35,527 nt of DNA, taken from Anaerolineae bacterium. GTDB lineage: Bacteria; Chloroflexota; Anaerolineae; B4-G1. The DNA is taken from the NCBI GenBank assembly GCA_030612585.1, contig JAUWNP010000024.1, forward strand, positions 1 to 35,527. The letters are read 5' to 3'. A program made the translations under genes and the position numbers. Below are positions 1-8,069 of the stretch, in pieces. The notes beneath the pieces are model-generated. The model was not told the DNA's origin. It made no database searches and saw only the letters and a list, made by a program, of their open reading frames with translations. Every line of letters starts with the position of its first letter. Position 1 is the stretch's first letter.

Positions 1-246
1 CACGGCACGAGCCAGGAGCAGCGTGAACGCGCCGCTGCCGGGGCCGATCTCTAGCACTCGCGCTGTGGACCCCGCGTGCCGCAGCAGCCGGGGCAGGATA
101 AGATCCACGTAATCGTTGTGCTGCACCCAGGTGTCGTACCAATGGGCCAGCCGCTGCCACGCCTCGTCGTCCGACTCTTCCCGCTCTCTGCGGCAGGCGA
201 CCACCCGCTCCTGCCATTCCCGTAAAGCTGTCAAATTGGTCGCCAT
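1..246 (-). CDS. SAM-dependent methyltransferase, N-terminal part (cut by window edge)
   Basis: The reading frame starts at the ATG complementary to 244-246, preceded by a good Shine-Dalgarno (AGGAG), and runs off the left edge after 82 codons. The visible end carries the class I methyltransferase motif I, VLEIGPGSGAFT, which binds S-adenosylmethionine; the upstream helix-rich segment (EAWQRLAHWYDTWVQHNDY) is the usual cap before it. It lies 32 bases behind the ATPase gene of the peptide-type ABC operon on the same strand and could be its last cistron. The substrate cannot be told from this part. Confidence 0.75.
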   Translation of the reverse strand, partial: MATNLTALREWQERVVACRREREESDDEAWQRLAHWYDTWVQHNDYVDLILPRLLRHAGSTARVLEIGPGSGAFTLLLARAV

Positions 247-278
247 CAAGAACTCCTATCTGGTCTATGCTGAGGCAA

Positions 279-1229
279 TCAGTCTGCCAGGTGACAGGCT
301 ACCTGGTGACCAGGCACTATTTCACGGAGGGGTGGAGAGAGCTCAGCACATAACTGGGTTGAATGTGGGCATTTCTTCAAGAAGAGACAGCCACTCTCGC
401 TACGCTGGTCACGAAAGTGGACTCCACCGTTGAGAGCGGGCTCCGACGCTCGTGGAGCGGGCGTGAGGAGAAACCTCGTGTAGGGATGTCTTGCCCTTGA
501 CTCAAATCGCTCGGCGTTCATGATCTCAACTATTTTGCCACGGTACATCACCCCGATGCGGTCGCTGACGTAGGCAACTGTGTCCAGATCGTGGGAGATG
601 AACAGGTAAGTGAGTCCATAGTCGTGTTTGAGAGAGAGCATGAGGTCCAGCAGTTGGGTACTGACGACAGGGTCGAGACCGGCAAGCGGCTCGTCTGCAA
701 TGACAAAACGTGGTTCGAGGAGCAAGGCCCGACCTATCGAAATGCGCTGCCGCTGTCCGCCTGATAGCTCTGAAGGGTGTCGTGAAAGAAAAGCGGGCGA
801 TAGCTTTACCTTTTCCATCATCTCGGCGACACGTTGCTTTCGCAAATCCCTGTTGCCTATGTGATGTATTCGGAGGGGTTCCTCGAGAATGCTTCCCAGT
901 GTCATACGAGGGTCGAGTGTAGAATTTGAGTCCTGAAAGATCACCTGAACCTCTCGCCGTAGCGCTTTTAGCTCTTTCTTGCCCATGCTCAAGATATCAC
1001 GACCTTGATAAAGAGATTGACCACCTGTGGGCAGGTAGAGGCGCAGCATCGTCTTGGCCAGAGTTGTCTTGCCACACCCGCTTTCGCCCACAAGCCCCAG
1101 TGTCCCTCCCTCTTCGATGTCAAAGGAGACACCGTCCACCGCCTTGATGACGTGATCTGGGTGCCTCAACCGCGTTATGAGGCTGTGGCGAAAGCGAAAG
1201 TGCTTTTTGAGGTCCTTCACCTGTATCAC
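279..1229 (-). CDS. Peptide/opine ABC importer ATPase, OppF/DppF type
   Basis: ATP-hydrolysing subunit of a Dpp/Opp-type importer, acting on the cytoplasmic face with its OppD partner. In 316 residues it shows Walker A GESGCGKTT (48-56), Q-loop Gln99, signature LSGGQRQR (155-162), Walker B FVIADEP (175-181) and switch His213, then a C-terminal cysteine-containing tail (CPHS, VACHL) like the oligopeptide/dipeptide C-terminal domain. The start is GTG, whose GTGA overlaps the stop of the upstream ATPase gene, so translation is probably coupled. Last transport gene of the operon. The substrate class (peptide, opine, nickel or sugar) is not decided by the ATPase. Confidence 0.93.
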   Translation of the reverse strand: MIQVKDLKKHFRFRHSLITRLRHPDHVIKAVDGVSFDIEEGGTLGLVGESGCGKTTLAKTMLRLYLPTGGQSLYQGRDILSMGKKELKALRREVQVIFQDSNSTLDPRMTLGSILEEPLRIHHIGNRDLRKQRVAEMMEKVKLSPAFLSRHPSELSGGQRQRISIGRALLLEPRFVIADEPLAGLDPVVSTQLLDLMLSLKHDYGLTYLFISHDLDTVAYVSDRIGVMYRGKIVEIMNAERFESRARHPYTRFLLTPAPRASEPALNGGVHFRDQRSESGCLFLKKCPHSTQLCAELSPPLREIVPGHQVACHLAD

Positions 1230-2233
1230 GACTGTCCCTCCTCGCCGAACAGGTGACAGGCGACCTTTACACCCTCGACCTCAAACTCACTCGGTTCAAC
1301 CTGAGAGCAAACAGACATTGCCTGGGAGCAGCGTGGATGGAAACTGCATCCTGGCGGGAAATCAATCAAGTTGAGCACATCGCCGGATACCGAGGGCAGC
1401 GACTCTCCCCGCTCGAGCTTTTGGCAGGACAGGAGCAGTCTGGTATAGGGATGCCGGGGATTGGCAAACACCTCAACTGCTGCGCCACGCTCCACTATGC
1501 TGCCGCCGTACATGATGGCAACCCGGTCGCAGGCCTGGGAGATGGCATCCAGGTCGTGGCTGATAATCAGCATGGTCATCCGTCCACGCAGTCTCTCAAA
1601 GAGGCCAAGGGTCTGCATCTGGGTTGCTCTGTCCAAGGCAGTGGTGGGCTCATCGGCTATGAGCAGCCTGGGGCGCGCCAGCAGTGCCATAGCAATGAGA
1701 ACCCTCTGCCGCATGCCTCCAGAGAGCTGGTGCGGGTATCTAGTGAGTAACTTGTCCATGTGTACCATGTCGTCCAGGGCCAGGTCTTGCAATACTGAAT
1801 CAATCTCACGCCGTACCTCGACATCATCTAGCTTATGCTGACCCCATACTGTTCTCCAGAGGCCTCCGCCGTTCTTTCGTATGACCAAAGCCTCGCAAAG
1901 CTGTTCTCCGACGGTAAAGGATGGATTGAGCGCCGTGGCATGATCTTGAAGTACAAGAGCGATCTGGCTGCCCCTGATACGTTGCATCTCCTTCTGGCTA
2001 ATCTTTGCGAGATCGCGACCGCCGAATAACACACAGCCCTTGACGATCTTTCCCGGCTGCTGAAGGCGTAGCAGCGACAGAAAGAACACTGTCTTGCCGC
2101 AGCCGCTTTCGCCCATGATACCCACTGCCTCATTGGCATTGACGTCCAGATTGACCCCACGGTTGGCTTGCACCAGGCCCTCAGGAGTTTCAAAAACGAC
2201 GTGCAGGTCTCTTACTTTGAGTAGTTCCTTCAT
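1226..2233 (-). CDS. Peptide/opine ABC importer ATPase, OppD/DppD type
   Basis: Second ATPase of the importer, 335 residues. Walker A GESGCGKT (41-48), signature LSGGMRQR (170-177), Walker B LLIADEP (190-196) and a C-terminal cysteine motif (CSFHPRC) typical of the oligo_HPY tail. A longer frame extends upstream to 2350, but that part lies inside the permease gene; the ATG at 2233 (MKELLKVRDLHVVF) matches the family start and forms an ATGA overlap with the permease stop. The GTGA overlap with the next ATPase gene continues the chain of coupled cistrons. Confidence 0.93.
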   Translation of the reverse strand: MKELLKVRDLHVVFETPEGLVQANRGVNLDVNANEAVGIMGESGCGKTVFFLSLLRLQQPGKIVKGCVLFGGRDLAKISQKEMQRIRGSQIALVLQDHATALNPSFTVGEQLCEALVIRKNGGGLWRTVWGQHKLDDVEVRREIDSVLQDLALDDMVHMDKLLTRYPHQLSGGMRQRVLIAMALLARPRLLIADEPTTALDRATQMQTLGLFERLRGRMTMLIISHDLDAISQACDRVAIMYGGSIVERGAAVEVFANPRHPYTRLLLSCQKLERGESLPSVSGDVLNLIDFPPGCSFHPRCSQAMSVCSQVEPSEFEVEGVKVACHLFGEEGQS

Positions 2234-3060
2234 CGTTCCAGGACCCTCTTTAGTCGTGGGTCGGACCTTTCCTCGACGCCAAAGTTCACCAGGTTCAGCG
2301 CCAGAGTGCAGAGCGCAATGGCCAGCCCTGGTGGCAGGTACCACCACCATAATCCGTTGATGAAACCTCCTCGGGCAAATGCGTAGTGAAGTATCATCCC
2401 CCAGCTCTTGGCGGTCGGGTCGCCCAGTCCCAGGAAACTCAGGCTGGCCTCCATGAGCATAGCAATGGCTACTGCCAGCACGAATTTAGCCAGGATGAGG
2501 GGGAGCACATTGGGCAAGACGTGCCGCCACATCAGCCACAAATCGTCGGCACCCATAGCGTGGGCCGATTCCACGTATCCTGACTCGCGAATGTTGAGCG
2601 TCTGTGAACGGATAACCCGTGCCGTGCTGGGCCATGACACCAGGCCTATGACCAGAATGATATTCCAGATGCTCGTCCCCATGTAAACCGACACGAGGAT
2701 AACCAGAGGCAACGCCGGAATGACCAGAAACACGTCAGTGATCCCCATGAGCGCTTCGTCGAGCCGCCCTTTGCAGAATCCTGAAACCAAACCAATGAGC
2801 GTTCCCGTCGTCACTGCGACCAGCGCCGCCACAAAGCCAATCAGAAGCGAAGTACGTCCTCCGTAGACGAGTTCGGAAAAGATATCCTGACCGACGTCGT
2901 TGGTTCCCAATGGGTTCACACGGCTGGGATCGAGAAATGGCTGCTGTCCGTATGCCCACGGGTCATGAGGTGTGATAAGCGGTGCCAGAATAGCGCACAG
3001 CACCAGGAGAGCCAATATCGCCATGCCTGCCCATGTCATTTTGTCCGCTTTGATTGGCAT
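2230..3060 (-). CDS. ABC importer permease, DppC/OppC type
   Basis: Inner-membrane permease of 276 residues, usual length for DppC. It starts with a hydrophobic segment (WAGMAILALLVLCAILAPLI) and the family-typical HDP and GTNDVGQDIFSELVYG region; the EAA loop that docks onto the ATPase appears as ESAHAMGADDLWLMWRHVLP. About six membrane segments. It begins 7 bases after the DppB-type gene and its stop overlaps the next ATPase start by four bases, so it belongs to the same operon. Confidence 0.93.
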   Translation of the reverse strand: MPIKADKMTWAGMAILALLVLCAILAPLITPHDPWAYGQQPFLDPSRVNPLGTNDVGQDIFSELVYGGRTSLLIGFVAALVAVTTGTLIGLVSGFCKGRLDEALMGITDVFLVIPALPLVILVSVYMGTSIWNIILVIGLVSWPSTARVIRSQTLNIRESGYVESAHAMGADDLWLMWRHVLPNVLPLILAKFVLAVAIAMLMEASLSFLGLGDPTAKSWGMILHYAFARGGFINGLWWWYLPPGLAIALCTLALNLVNFGVEERSDPRLKRVLER

Positions 3061-3067
3061 CTACGGC

Positions 3068-4042
3068 TCACCTCGTTCTGGGGTCCAGCCAGGTATAGAG
3101 CACATCGGCAATCGAATTGGCAAGGAGCATGCAGACGGCGACGATGAAAAAGGCGCCCTGGAGAAGCGGATAGTCTCGGGCCCCTATGGCCTCATAAATC
3201 AGAGTGCCCATGCCCGGCCAGGAAAAGACGATCTCTATCAGCAATGTCCCGGAAAGGATCGCTCCGAATTGGATGGCCGTCACCGTCACCAGTGGAGCCA
3301 GCGCATTTCTCAGGGCGTGCTTGAAGAGAACTGTCATTTGCGACAGGCCCTTGGCATGGGCCATAAGGATATAGTCTTCACCATAGATTGAGACCACCGA
3401 GTTGCGCACGATCAAGAAATCGTATGAGGCCTTGAAGGTGGTGAGCGCTACCAGGGGCAGTACCATGTGCCAGCCCACGTCGAGAATATAGGGCAGGCCC
3501 GAGTCCCCGTATGAGACCTTACCCAACGGAAACCAGTCAAGCTGAAAGCCGAACAGGAAGAGCAACATCATTGCCAGCCAGTAGTGTGGCATGGAATAGG
3601 AGAACAGGAAAATGGAAGACAGAGCAACATCCAGGCGCGATTTGCGGTACCAGGCAGCCAGAGCACCAAAGAACGTTGCGATAGAGGCTCCAATCATGAT
3701 CGATGGTAAGACCAGGATTAGTGTCCAGCGCAGGTGCAGCGTGATCGAGTTCAACACCGGACGCATGTACAGATACGAGTATCCCCAATCGCCTGTAGAC
3801 AGGTTGCCCAGGTAGCGGACGTACTGTGCGTATAGTGACCCGTCCAGGCCCAACTCGACCCTAAGCTCCTCCAACACCTCGGCCGAGCCGTAGAAAGCCT
3901 CTTCGCCCAATAGGTTCATAATGGGGTCGCCAGGCATGAGGCGGGGGATGAGGAAATTCAGGGAAACGATGACGAGAAGGACGATAAAATATCTTATCGT
4001 CTTGGAGAGTATGGTTGCCAGAGGATGTTCGTGTCTTTCCAT
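3068..4042 (-). CDS. ABC importer permease, DppB/OppB type
   Basis: Inner-membrane permease of 324 residues that pairs with the DppC-type subunit. The first membrane segment (FIVLLVIVSLNFLIPRLMPG) with the RLMPGDP motif, the long periplasmic loop (EELRVELGLDGSLYAQYVRY) and the EAA-like loop (YILMAHAKGLSQ) are characteristic. No convincing Shine-Dalgarno precedes the ATG at 4042, and a strong hairpin lies just upstream between this gene and the binding-protein gene, which suggests that permease synthesis is kept below that of the binding protein. Confidence 0.93.
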   Translation of the reverse strand: MERHEHPLATILSKTIRYFIVLLVIVSLNFLIPRLMPGDPIMNLLGEEAFYGSAEVLEELRVELGLDGSLYAQYVRYLGNLSTGDWGYSYLYMRPVLNSITLHLRWTLILVLPSIMIGASIATFFGALAAWYRKSRLDVALSSIFLFSYSMPHYWLAMMLLFLFGFQLDWFPLGKVSYGDSGLPYILDVGWHMVLPLVALTTFKASYDFLIVRNSVVSIYGEDYILMAHAKGLSQMTVLFKHALRNALAPLVTVTAIQFGAILSGTLLIEIVFSWPGMGTLIYEAIGARDYPLLQGAFFIVAVCMLLANSIADVLYTWLDPRTR

Positions 4043-4052
4043 AGGTAGAGCC

Positions 4053-4085
4053 AGGGAGGGGACACACTCAGTGTGCCCCCTCCCT
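4053..4085 (-). promoter_or_regulatory. Intercistronic hairpin between binding-protein and permease genes
   Basis: Arms 4053-4068 and 4070-4085 pair with a single mismatch (about 15 pairs, G/C-rich). It fills the 49-base gap between the binding-protein stop and the permease start. No U-tract follows on the minus strand, so it looks like an mRNA 3' stabiliser or partial attenuator rather than a full terminator; the role is inferred from comparable operons. Confidence 0.55.
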
Positions 4086-4091
4086 CCGTTC

Positions 4092-5768
4092 TTACTCTGA
4101 TGATTTGGTTACCTGGAACCAGGAGAAGCTGTTGACCACCCCGCCATAGATGTGGTCAATGACCCAGTTATCCCAGCCGGTGCGGTAGGGGTAGACGCTT
4201 TCAATCCATACCAATGCTATGCCAGGCAGATATTCGTAGTGTAGTTCCTGGATCTCTAGATCCAGATCCCGTTGCTCTTCGGGAAGAGCCGTGGAGAGAC
4301 GGGCATCGCAGGTGGCCAGGTATTCTCGAGCATCGAGGTTATGCAGAACCCCAGCACCGGTGCGCCTGGAATCGAAATAGCCAGAGCCATGACTGGCGTG
4401 CATCATGGTACCCCAGGGGGTGGCGCGGAAGAAGACGATGTCATAGTCCATCTCATCTTTGGTGGCTACCCAGGTAGAGGAGTCCACTGAGTTGAGTTCG
4501 GCACCTATACCTATCTCCGCCAGGTTGCTCGCGACCAACTCGGCAGAACGGACGATGCTGGGTTTGTCGGACCTGACGAGGAATGTGAGAACCAGGCCCT
4601 CGCCTTCCGCAGTCTCCCGTATCCCGTCGTCATTGGTATCCTGGAGGCCGAGCGAATCCAGGAGTTCGGCCGCTTCCTCAGGAGCGTACGCCATAGTGGG
4701 TATCGAGTTGTTAAAGTTGGGATGGGTCGAGGGGACAAACCCGTAGGACGGCACTGTACCGTAGCCGTGGAAGACGAGATTGGCAATCTGCTCATAGTCT
4801 ATCGCTTTTGCCACCGCCTGGCGGAAGGCCAGCTCGTTCATTGGATAGCGCTCCAGGTTAAAGCCCATCGCCGCCGGCACGCCCAGGAAGGTGGCCGAAG
4901 CGAACTCGATATCGTCAGCCTTTAAGAGGATCGGCACATAGGTGTAGGGGAATTCGCCCGAATAGTCCCACCAAACGTCAATCTCGCCCTGGGCGAGCGC
5001 CATGACGAGGGCATCCATATTGCTGAAAACCTCTACTTCGAGGCGGTCAATGTTGGGTTTGCCCTGGAAATAGTCCTCGTTGGCCACAAAGGTGAATCTG
5101 CGCGCCGTCTCGTCCCACTTTTCCAGCTTGAATGGCCCGGACCCGATGACCATATCCGAGCCCTCATACGTCTCGGGGTCGTCAACGTTCTCCCAGATGT
5201 GCCTGGGAAGCGGTGCACAGGTCATAAACTCGGTGAGAAGGTTGCCATAGGGCTTTTTCAGGTTAACGATCACTTTGTTGCCATCAACCTCGACTGTATC
5301 AATAACGTCCTTCATCCATCCGGCCTCAAGGACCTTGTCGCGGTAGTATTCCAAGGAGAACTTGACGTCCTCAGCAGTCAATGGATTGCCATCGTGCCAC
5401 TTGACGCCGTCAGCGATAGTAAAGGTGAATCTCGTGCTGTCCGACGATATTTCCCATTCCGTTGCAAGCCAGGGGGTTGGCTTCATATCAGTGTCGATCT
5501 TGATCAGACTATCGTGCGTAGTCAGGTTTGACAGCACGCCGTACCAGTAGTCGCCGAATTTGTTGGTGGTTTTGTAGGGTTTGGTAGAGCCTACGCGAAG
5601 CACTACCGGTGGCGTGGCCTCCTCTTCAGTCATCGCAGTTGCGGCTGGTTCGGCTGTTGGAGCCAGTGTCGGCGTTGGCTCCTCTTTGGCGCCGCACCCG
5701 GCCACCAGCGTCAGCAGTATAACCAGCGCCAAAGCGCTTGAGACTATTCTTGCCATCTTGCTCTTCAT
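4092..5768 (-). CDS. Extracellular solute-binding lipoprotein, family 5 (DppA/OppA-like)
   Basis: Substrate-binding component of the importer, 558 residues, exported and lipid-anchored. The signal peptide ends in the lipobox LVAGC (Cys25), followed by a low-complexity Thr/Pro/Glu/Ala linker to about residue 55. The family 5 core follows, with FTIADGVKWHDGNPLTAEDV, IGSGPFKLEKWD and FRQAVAKAIDYEQIANLVF. It is the first gene of the operon, with a strong Shine-Dalgarno (GGAAGGAG) before the ATG. The ligand could be a peptide, opine or oligosaccharide; the sequence alone does not say. Confidence 0.94.
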   Translation of the reverse strand: MKSKMARIVSSALALVILLTLVAGCGAKEEPTPTLAPTAEPAATAMTEEEATPPVVLRVGSTKPYKTTNKFGDYWYGVLSNLTTHDSLIKIDTDMKPTPWLATEWEISSDSTRFTFTIADGVKWHDGNPLTAEDVKFSLEYYRDKVLEAGWMKDVIDTVEVDGNKVIVNLKKPYGNLLTEFMTCAPLPRHIWENVDDPETYEGSDMVIGSGPFKLEKWDETARRFTFVANEDYFQGKPNIDRLEVEVFSNMDALVMALAQGEIDVWWDYSGEFPYTYVPILLKADDIEFASATFLGVPAAMGFNLERYPMNELAFRQAVAKAIDYEQIANLVFHGYGTVPSYGFVPSTHPNFNNSIPTMAYAPEEAAELLDSLGLQDTNDDGIRETAEGEGLVLTFLVRSDKPSIVRSAELVASNLAEIGIGAELNSVDSSTWVATKDEMDYDIVFFRATPWGTMMHASHGSGYFDSRRTGAGVLHNLDAREYLATCDARLSTALPEEQRDLDLEIQELHYEYLPGIALVWIESVYPYRTGWDNWVIDHIYGGVVNSFSWFQVTKSSE

Positions 5769-5885
5769 TGTTTTTTTCTCCTTCCTTTGATGAATTGCTG
5801 GATGCTCTCGATGAGCGAAACTTGAAAATGACCGATAGGTAGTAGTCTGCTTGTTATCTCCGCTTTCTCACCCCCTTCCGCAAGA

Positions 5886-5935
5886 CTTCGGCGAGCTCAG
5901 TCGAGTCGCTCAGGACAAGCCCTTCGACAACTCAT
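5886..5935. repeat. Fragment of dispersed CTTCGAC/CTCAGGACA repeat
   Basis: The words CTCAGGACAAG and CCCTTCGACAA recur, in variant form, inside the pfkB gene (about 23172-23256) and in the palindromic element at 27170-27292. Here the copy lies in the 196-base spacer upstream of the ABC operon. I see no clear sigma-70 promoter in the rest of that spacer. Confidence 0.55.
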
Positions 5936-5964
5936 TGCTGCAGTACTCAGGCCTGTGAGCAAAC

Positions 5965-6690
5965 TCAACTCGCACGTCGCGTACCGACAGCCAGCGCGTG
6001 GTGTTCTGTCTCGCCGCGTGAGGTCTCCGTCTCGAAGAACCTCTCTACACTGTTCACCTCAAGGCCGGCTCTGGCCAGCAGGCCCGTCCACTTCTCCTGG
6101 TCGAACCCCGCCCCCAGCGGCTCGACGGAGAGCAGCGTCCCGCCCGGCCTGGTCACGCGCGCCATCTGGCGGATGATGCTGGCTGCGTCGAGATCGGACG
6201 AGTCGTGGTGCAACACCCAGCCGATGACGGCGGTGGAGAACGTGCCGTCGGCGAATGGCAACGCCTCTCCCACGGAGCGCATGATTCGGCTGAGGCTGCT
6301 GCGCTGCATCAACTGCGTCCCCAGCGTCTCCGGCTCGGCGTAAACCGCCTGCAGGCCCAACTCGTCGTAGAGCAGGGCCAGCCGGCCCCAACCCGCGCCC
6401 ACATCCAGCACCGGCCCACGCGCCCGCGCCAGTTCGCGGCGCAGCAGGGCTACCTCGCGTCGCTCGGTCTCACCCTCATCGGCGGCGCGGCGAAGCGCAA
6501 TGCCAGCATATTCGCGCAGCGTCGCCTCCCAGTCCGCGCCCCGCTTGCTGACGGTCGTACACACCCAGTAGGCGTAGGCTGTGAGGGTGCTTTCCAGGTC
6601 AACGTCGCCCGGCAATTGTCCGGCCAGGGCCTGCCGCAGCCGTTGGCGCGTCAGGTCGTACAAAGCGAGTTCCTCAGGTAGCTCTTGCAT
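5965..6690 (-). CDS. SAM-dependent methyltransferase
   Basis: Class I methyltransferase of 241 residues. Motif I is GPVLDVGAGWGRLALLYDEL, with an acidic residue after the next strand (AVYAEPET); the GEALPFADGTFSTAVIGWVL segment is the Methyltransf_11-type region and RVTRPGGTLLSVEP the post-core strand. The frame extends upstream to 6759, but the extra codons read through a hairpin repeat, so the internal ATG at 6690 (MQELPEELALYDL) is preferred; no strong Shine-Dalgarno is present. Substrate unknown. It is on the same strand as the cooT-like gene but is separated from it by the hairpin at 6704-6756. Confidence 0.8.
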   Translation of the reverse strand: MQELPEELALYDLTRQRLRQALAGQLPGDVDLESTLTAYAYWVCTTVSKRGADWEATLREYAGIALRRAADEGETERREVALLRRELARARGPVLDVGAGWGRLALLYDELGLQAVYAEPETLGTQLMQRSSLSRIMRSVGEALPFADGTFSTAVIGWVLHHDSSDLDAASIIRQMARVTRPGGTLLSVEPLGAGFDQEKWTGLLARAGLEVNSVERFFETETSRGETEHHALAVGTRRAS

Positions 6691-6703
6691 TGATGAAACT
6701 AGA

Positions 6704-6756
6704 AAGGGCCACGAAGACCACCCGGCTTCAAGCCGGAAACGGCCTTCATGGCCCTT
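6704..6756. repeat. Long imperfect hairpin with TTCAA apex
   Basis: Outer arms AAGGGCC (6704-6710) and GGCCCTT (6750-6756) enclose a perfect inner hairpin CCGGCTT/AAGCCGG (6722-6736). It lies between the cooT-like stop and the methyltransferase start. Similar hairpins with a TTCA apex sit at 7025-7057 and 7084-7098, so it is probably one of a dispersed family. Confidence 0.6.
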
Positions 6757-6785
6757 CAAACCCTTGTACTGTTGGCGTGAAGAAA

Positions 6786-6998
6786 CTAACTCTCGACGGC
6801 AGATGACTCCTGCGGTCGGCCCAGGTGGACGGTGTGCTTCAGGAAGTCCATTTTCACGATGCGCCCCTGCACCAGTTTCTGCTCGCCAAACAGGTTGACC
6901 AGCAGATAGGCGTCACCTTCGGGCTGCACCAGCACCACGTCCTCCATGACCTTCTGCTCTTCGCCGTCCTGGCTGAGATAGACGGTGGTTTCACACAT
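6786..6998 (-). CDS. CooT-family nickel-binding protein
   Basis: Small cytoplasmic protein of 70 residues. It begins Met-Cys-Glu (MCETTVYL) and contains VMEDVVLVQPEGDAYLLVNL, FGEQKLVQGRI and DFLKHTVHL, the usual layout of the CooT family. In the characterised homologue, Cys2 binds Ni(II) and the protein helps mature carbon monoxide dehydrogenase; many relatives occur without that enzyme, so the role here is open. A good Shine-Dalgarno (GGAGGTG) precedes the ATG. It has its own consensus promoter (7107-7135) and a leader with a terminator-like hairpin. Its upstream neighbour is a DUF3842 gene. Confidence 0.85.
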   Translation of the reverse strand: MCETTVYLSQDGEEQKVMEDVVLVQPEGDAYLLVNLFGEQKLVQGRIVKMDFLKHTVHLGRPQESSAVES

Positions 6999-7013
6999 CT
7001 TGCACCTCCAGAG

Positions 7014-7057
7014 AAAACAAAAAACCGCCGCGTGCCGGGCCTTCAGGCCGGCCGGTG
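7014..7057 (-). terminator. Terminator-like hairpin in the cooT leader
   Basis: On the minus strand a GC-rich stem with a TGAA apex (7025-7057, inner arms GGCC/GGCC) is followed directly by a T-rich run (TTTTTTGTTTT, 7014-7024). It lies between the predicted cooT start of transcription (about 7100) and the cooT Shine-Dalgarno, so it could end readthrough from the DUF3842 gene or act as an attenuator. Confidence 0.55.
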
Positions 7058-7083
7058 GCGATCTTCACGATGCACTGTTACAA

Positions 7084-7098
7084 CCGACTTCATGTCGG
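7084..7098. repeat. Small hairpin CCGAC-TTCAT-GTCGG
   Basis: Perfect 5-bp arms around a TTCAT loop, within the first bases of the predicted cooT leader. It could compete or stack with the terminator-like hairpin at 7025-7057, or be a simple repeat copy. Confidence 0.5.
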
Positions 7099-7106
7099 CG
7101 CTAGGA

Positions 7107-7135
7107 ACTATACCACGAACTCCAGGAGATGTCAA
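7107..7135 (-). promoter_or_regulatory. Sigma-70 promoter for cooT-like gene
   Basis: Minus-strand TTGACA (7130-7135), 17-base spacer and TATAGT (7107-7112), close to consensus. The -35 box overlaps the stop of the DUF3842 gene. Predicted transcription start near 7100, giving a leader of about 100 bases. Confidence 0.7.
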
Positions 7136-7557
7136 GCCACTTCGCCGCCCTCCAGCACCTGCCGGATGACTTCGATAGCGGCGCTGATCTGTTTGGTGAG
7201 CGCCTTCCACTCAATGCCCACGATCTCGAAGTGGGGCTGGTTGATGGGCAAGAACAGTTTACGCCCCCGCGCCCCGGCCACGGCCGTGGCGATGCCCGGC
7301 GTGATCTCGCCCATCAGCGAGTTGGGGATGACCACGCCGATAGGGGCCAGGATGAAGTCGGCCTGATTGATAGAGACACGGATGGCGTTCTCGCCTGTAG
7401 CGCCCCGGTTAGCGCGAGCGCGCATCATCTTGTCGGTGGCGATGGCGTTGGCACCCAGCGCGACGATCTCCACATCCAGCGGCAACTCCTGCCGCAGTTG
7501 GGTCACGATCTGTGCCCCGATGCCCCCGCCCATGCCGTCAATCACTGCGATGACCAT
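7132..7557 (-). CDS. DUF3842 family protein
   Basis: Protein of 141 residues with an N-terminal nucleotide-binding-like strand and glycine turn (MVIAVIDGMGGGIGAQIV), then IVALGANAIATDKMMRARAN and GVVIPNSLMGEITP, which match my recollection of the DUF3842 family. Function is not established. A Shine-Dalgarno AGGAGGGG precedes the ATG and a promoter lies at 7576-7604. It is placed immediately upstream of the cooT-like gene on the same strand, suggesting a shared metal or redox role; that is inference. Confidence 0.8.
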   Translation of the reverse strand: MVIAVIDGMGGGIGAQIVTQLRQELPLDVEIVALGANAIATDKMMRARANRGATGENAIRVSINQADFILAPIGVVIPNSLMGEITPGIATAVAGARGRKLFLPINQPHFEIVGIEWKALTKQISAAIEVIRQVLEGGEVA

Positions 7558-7575
7558 TTGCCCCTCCTGGATGTG

Positions 7576-7604
7576 ATTCTACATCGGGACGGGTTAGAAG
7601 TCAA
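7576..7604 (-). promoter_or_regulatory. Promoter for DUF3842 gene
   Basis: Minus-strand TTGACT (7599-7604), 17-base spacer, TAGAAT (7576-7581). The -35 box overlaps the last codons of the DUF402 gene. Predicted start near 7569, just upstream of the Shine-Dalgarno, so the leader is very short. Confidence 0.6.
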
Positions 7605-8061
7605 GGTCGAAAGGGGCCGCCTTCTGTGCCACCATTGTTTGCAGTTCGGCCAGCGCCTTCTGCGCGGCCTCGCGCTCTGCGGGGGTCAGCCGCAACGCGG
7701 CGAACTCATCCTCGTCCAGCACCTGCGTCTCCCCGTCGGGCGTGACCCACAGATCAAGCGCCAGGTCATCAGCGGCCACCTCGTCGGCGCTGATGCAGGC
7801 TGGGCGGGTGATGTTGCAGTACCAACCCTTCAAACGCCCGTCGCTGGCGCAAATCTCAAAAATGTTGTACCATCGGTCGGCGTAGAAAAACTCCGTCCAG
7901 CGGTCACCGGGCTCAAGGACGACAAAGCCCAGGTCCAGCGGGGACCGGCTCCACCGTGTGCGCAGCACGATGGCACGGTCATCGCGCCTGAGCACCCGGC
8001 CCGGGTACGAGGTGACCTGGCGGCCGGCGTGGTCGAGTTTGCGAATGGTGACCAGTTCCAT
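7594..8061 (-). CDS. DUF402 domain protein (FomD-like fold)
   Basis: Protein of 155 residues. The core WTEFFYADRWYNIFEIC, GWYCNITRPA, LALDLWVTPDG and VLDEDEFAAL is the DUF402 signature; characterised relatives are nucleotide or nucleoside diphosphate phosphatases with a metal site made of Asp and Glu residues in this region. The start at 8061 has no useful Shine-Dalgarno, but a -10 box ends 8 bases before the ATG, which predicts a leaderless mRNA. Precise substrate unknown. Confidence 0.8.
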   Translation of the reverse strand: MELVTIRKLDHAGRQVTSYPGRVLRRDDRAIVLRTRWSRSPLDLGFVVLEPGDRWTEFFYADRWYNIFEICASDGRLKGWYCNITRPACISADEVAADDLALDLWVTPDGETQVLDEDEFAALRLTPAEREAAQKALAELQTMVAQKAAPFDLDF

Positions 8062-8069
8062 TAGCCTGC

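Noticed and set aside
7129..8064. 311-codon plus-strand frame opposite DUF3842 and DUF402
   Set aside because: It spans two well-supported minus-strand genes and their promoter and has no recognisable domain.
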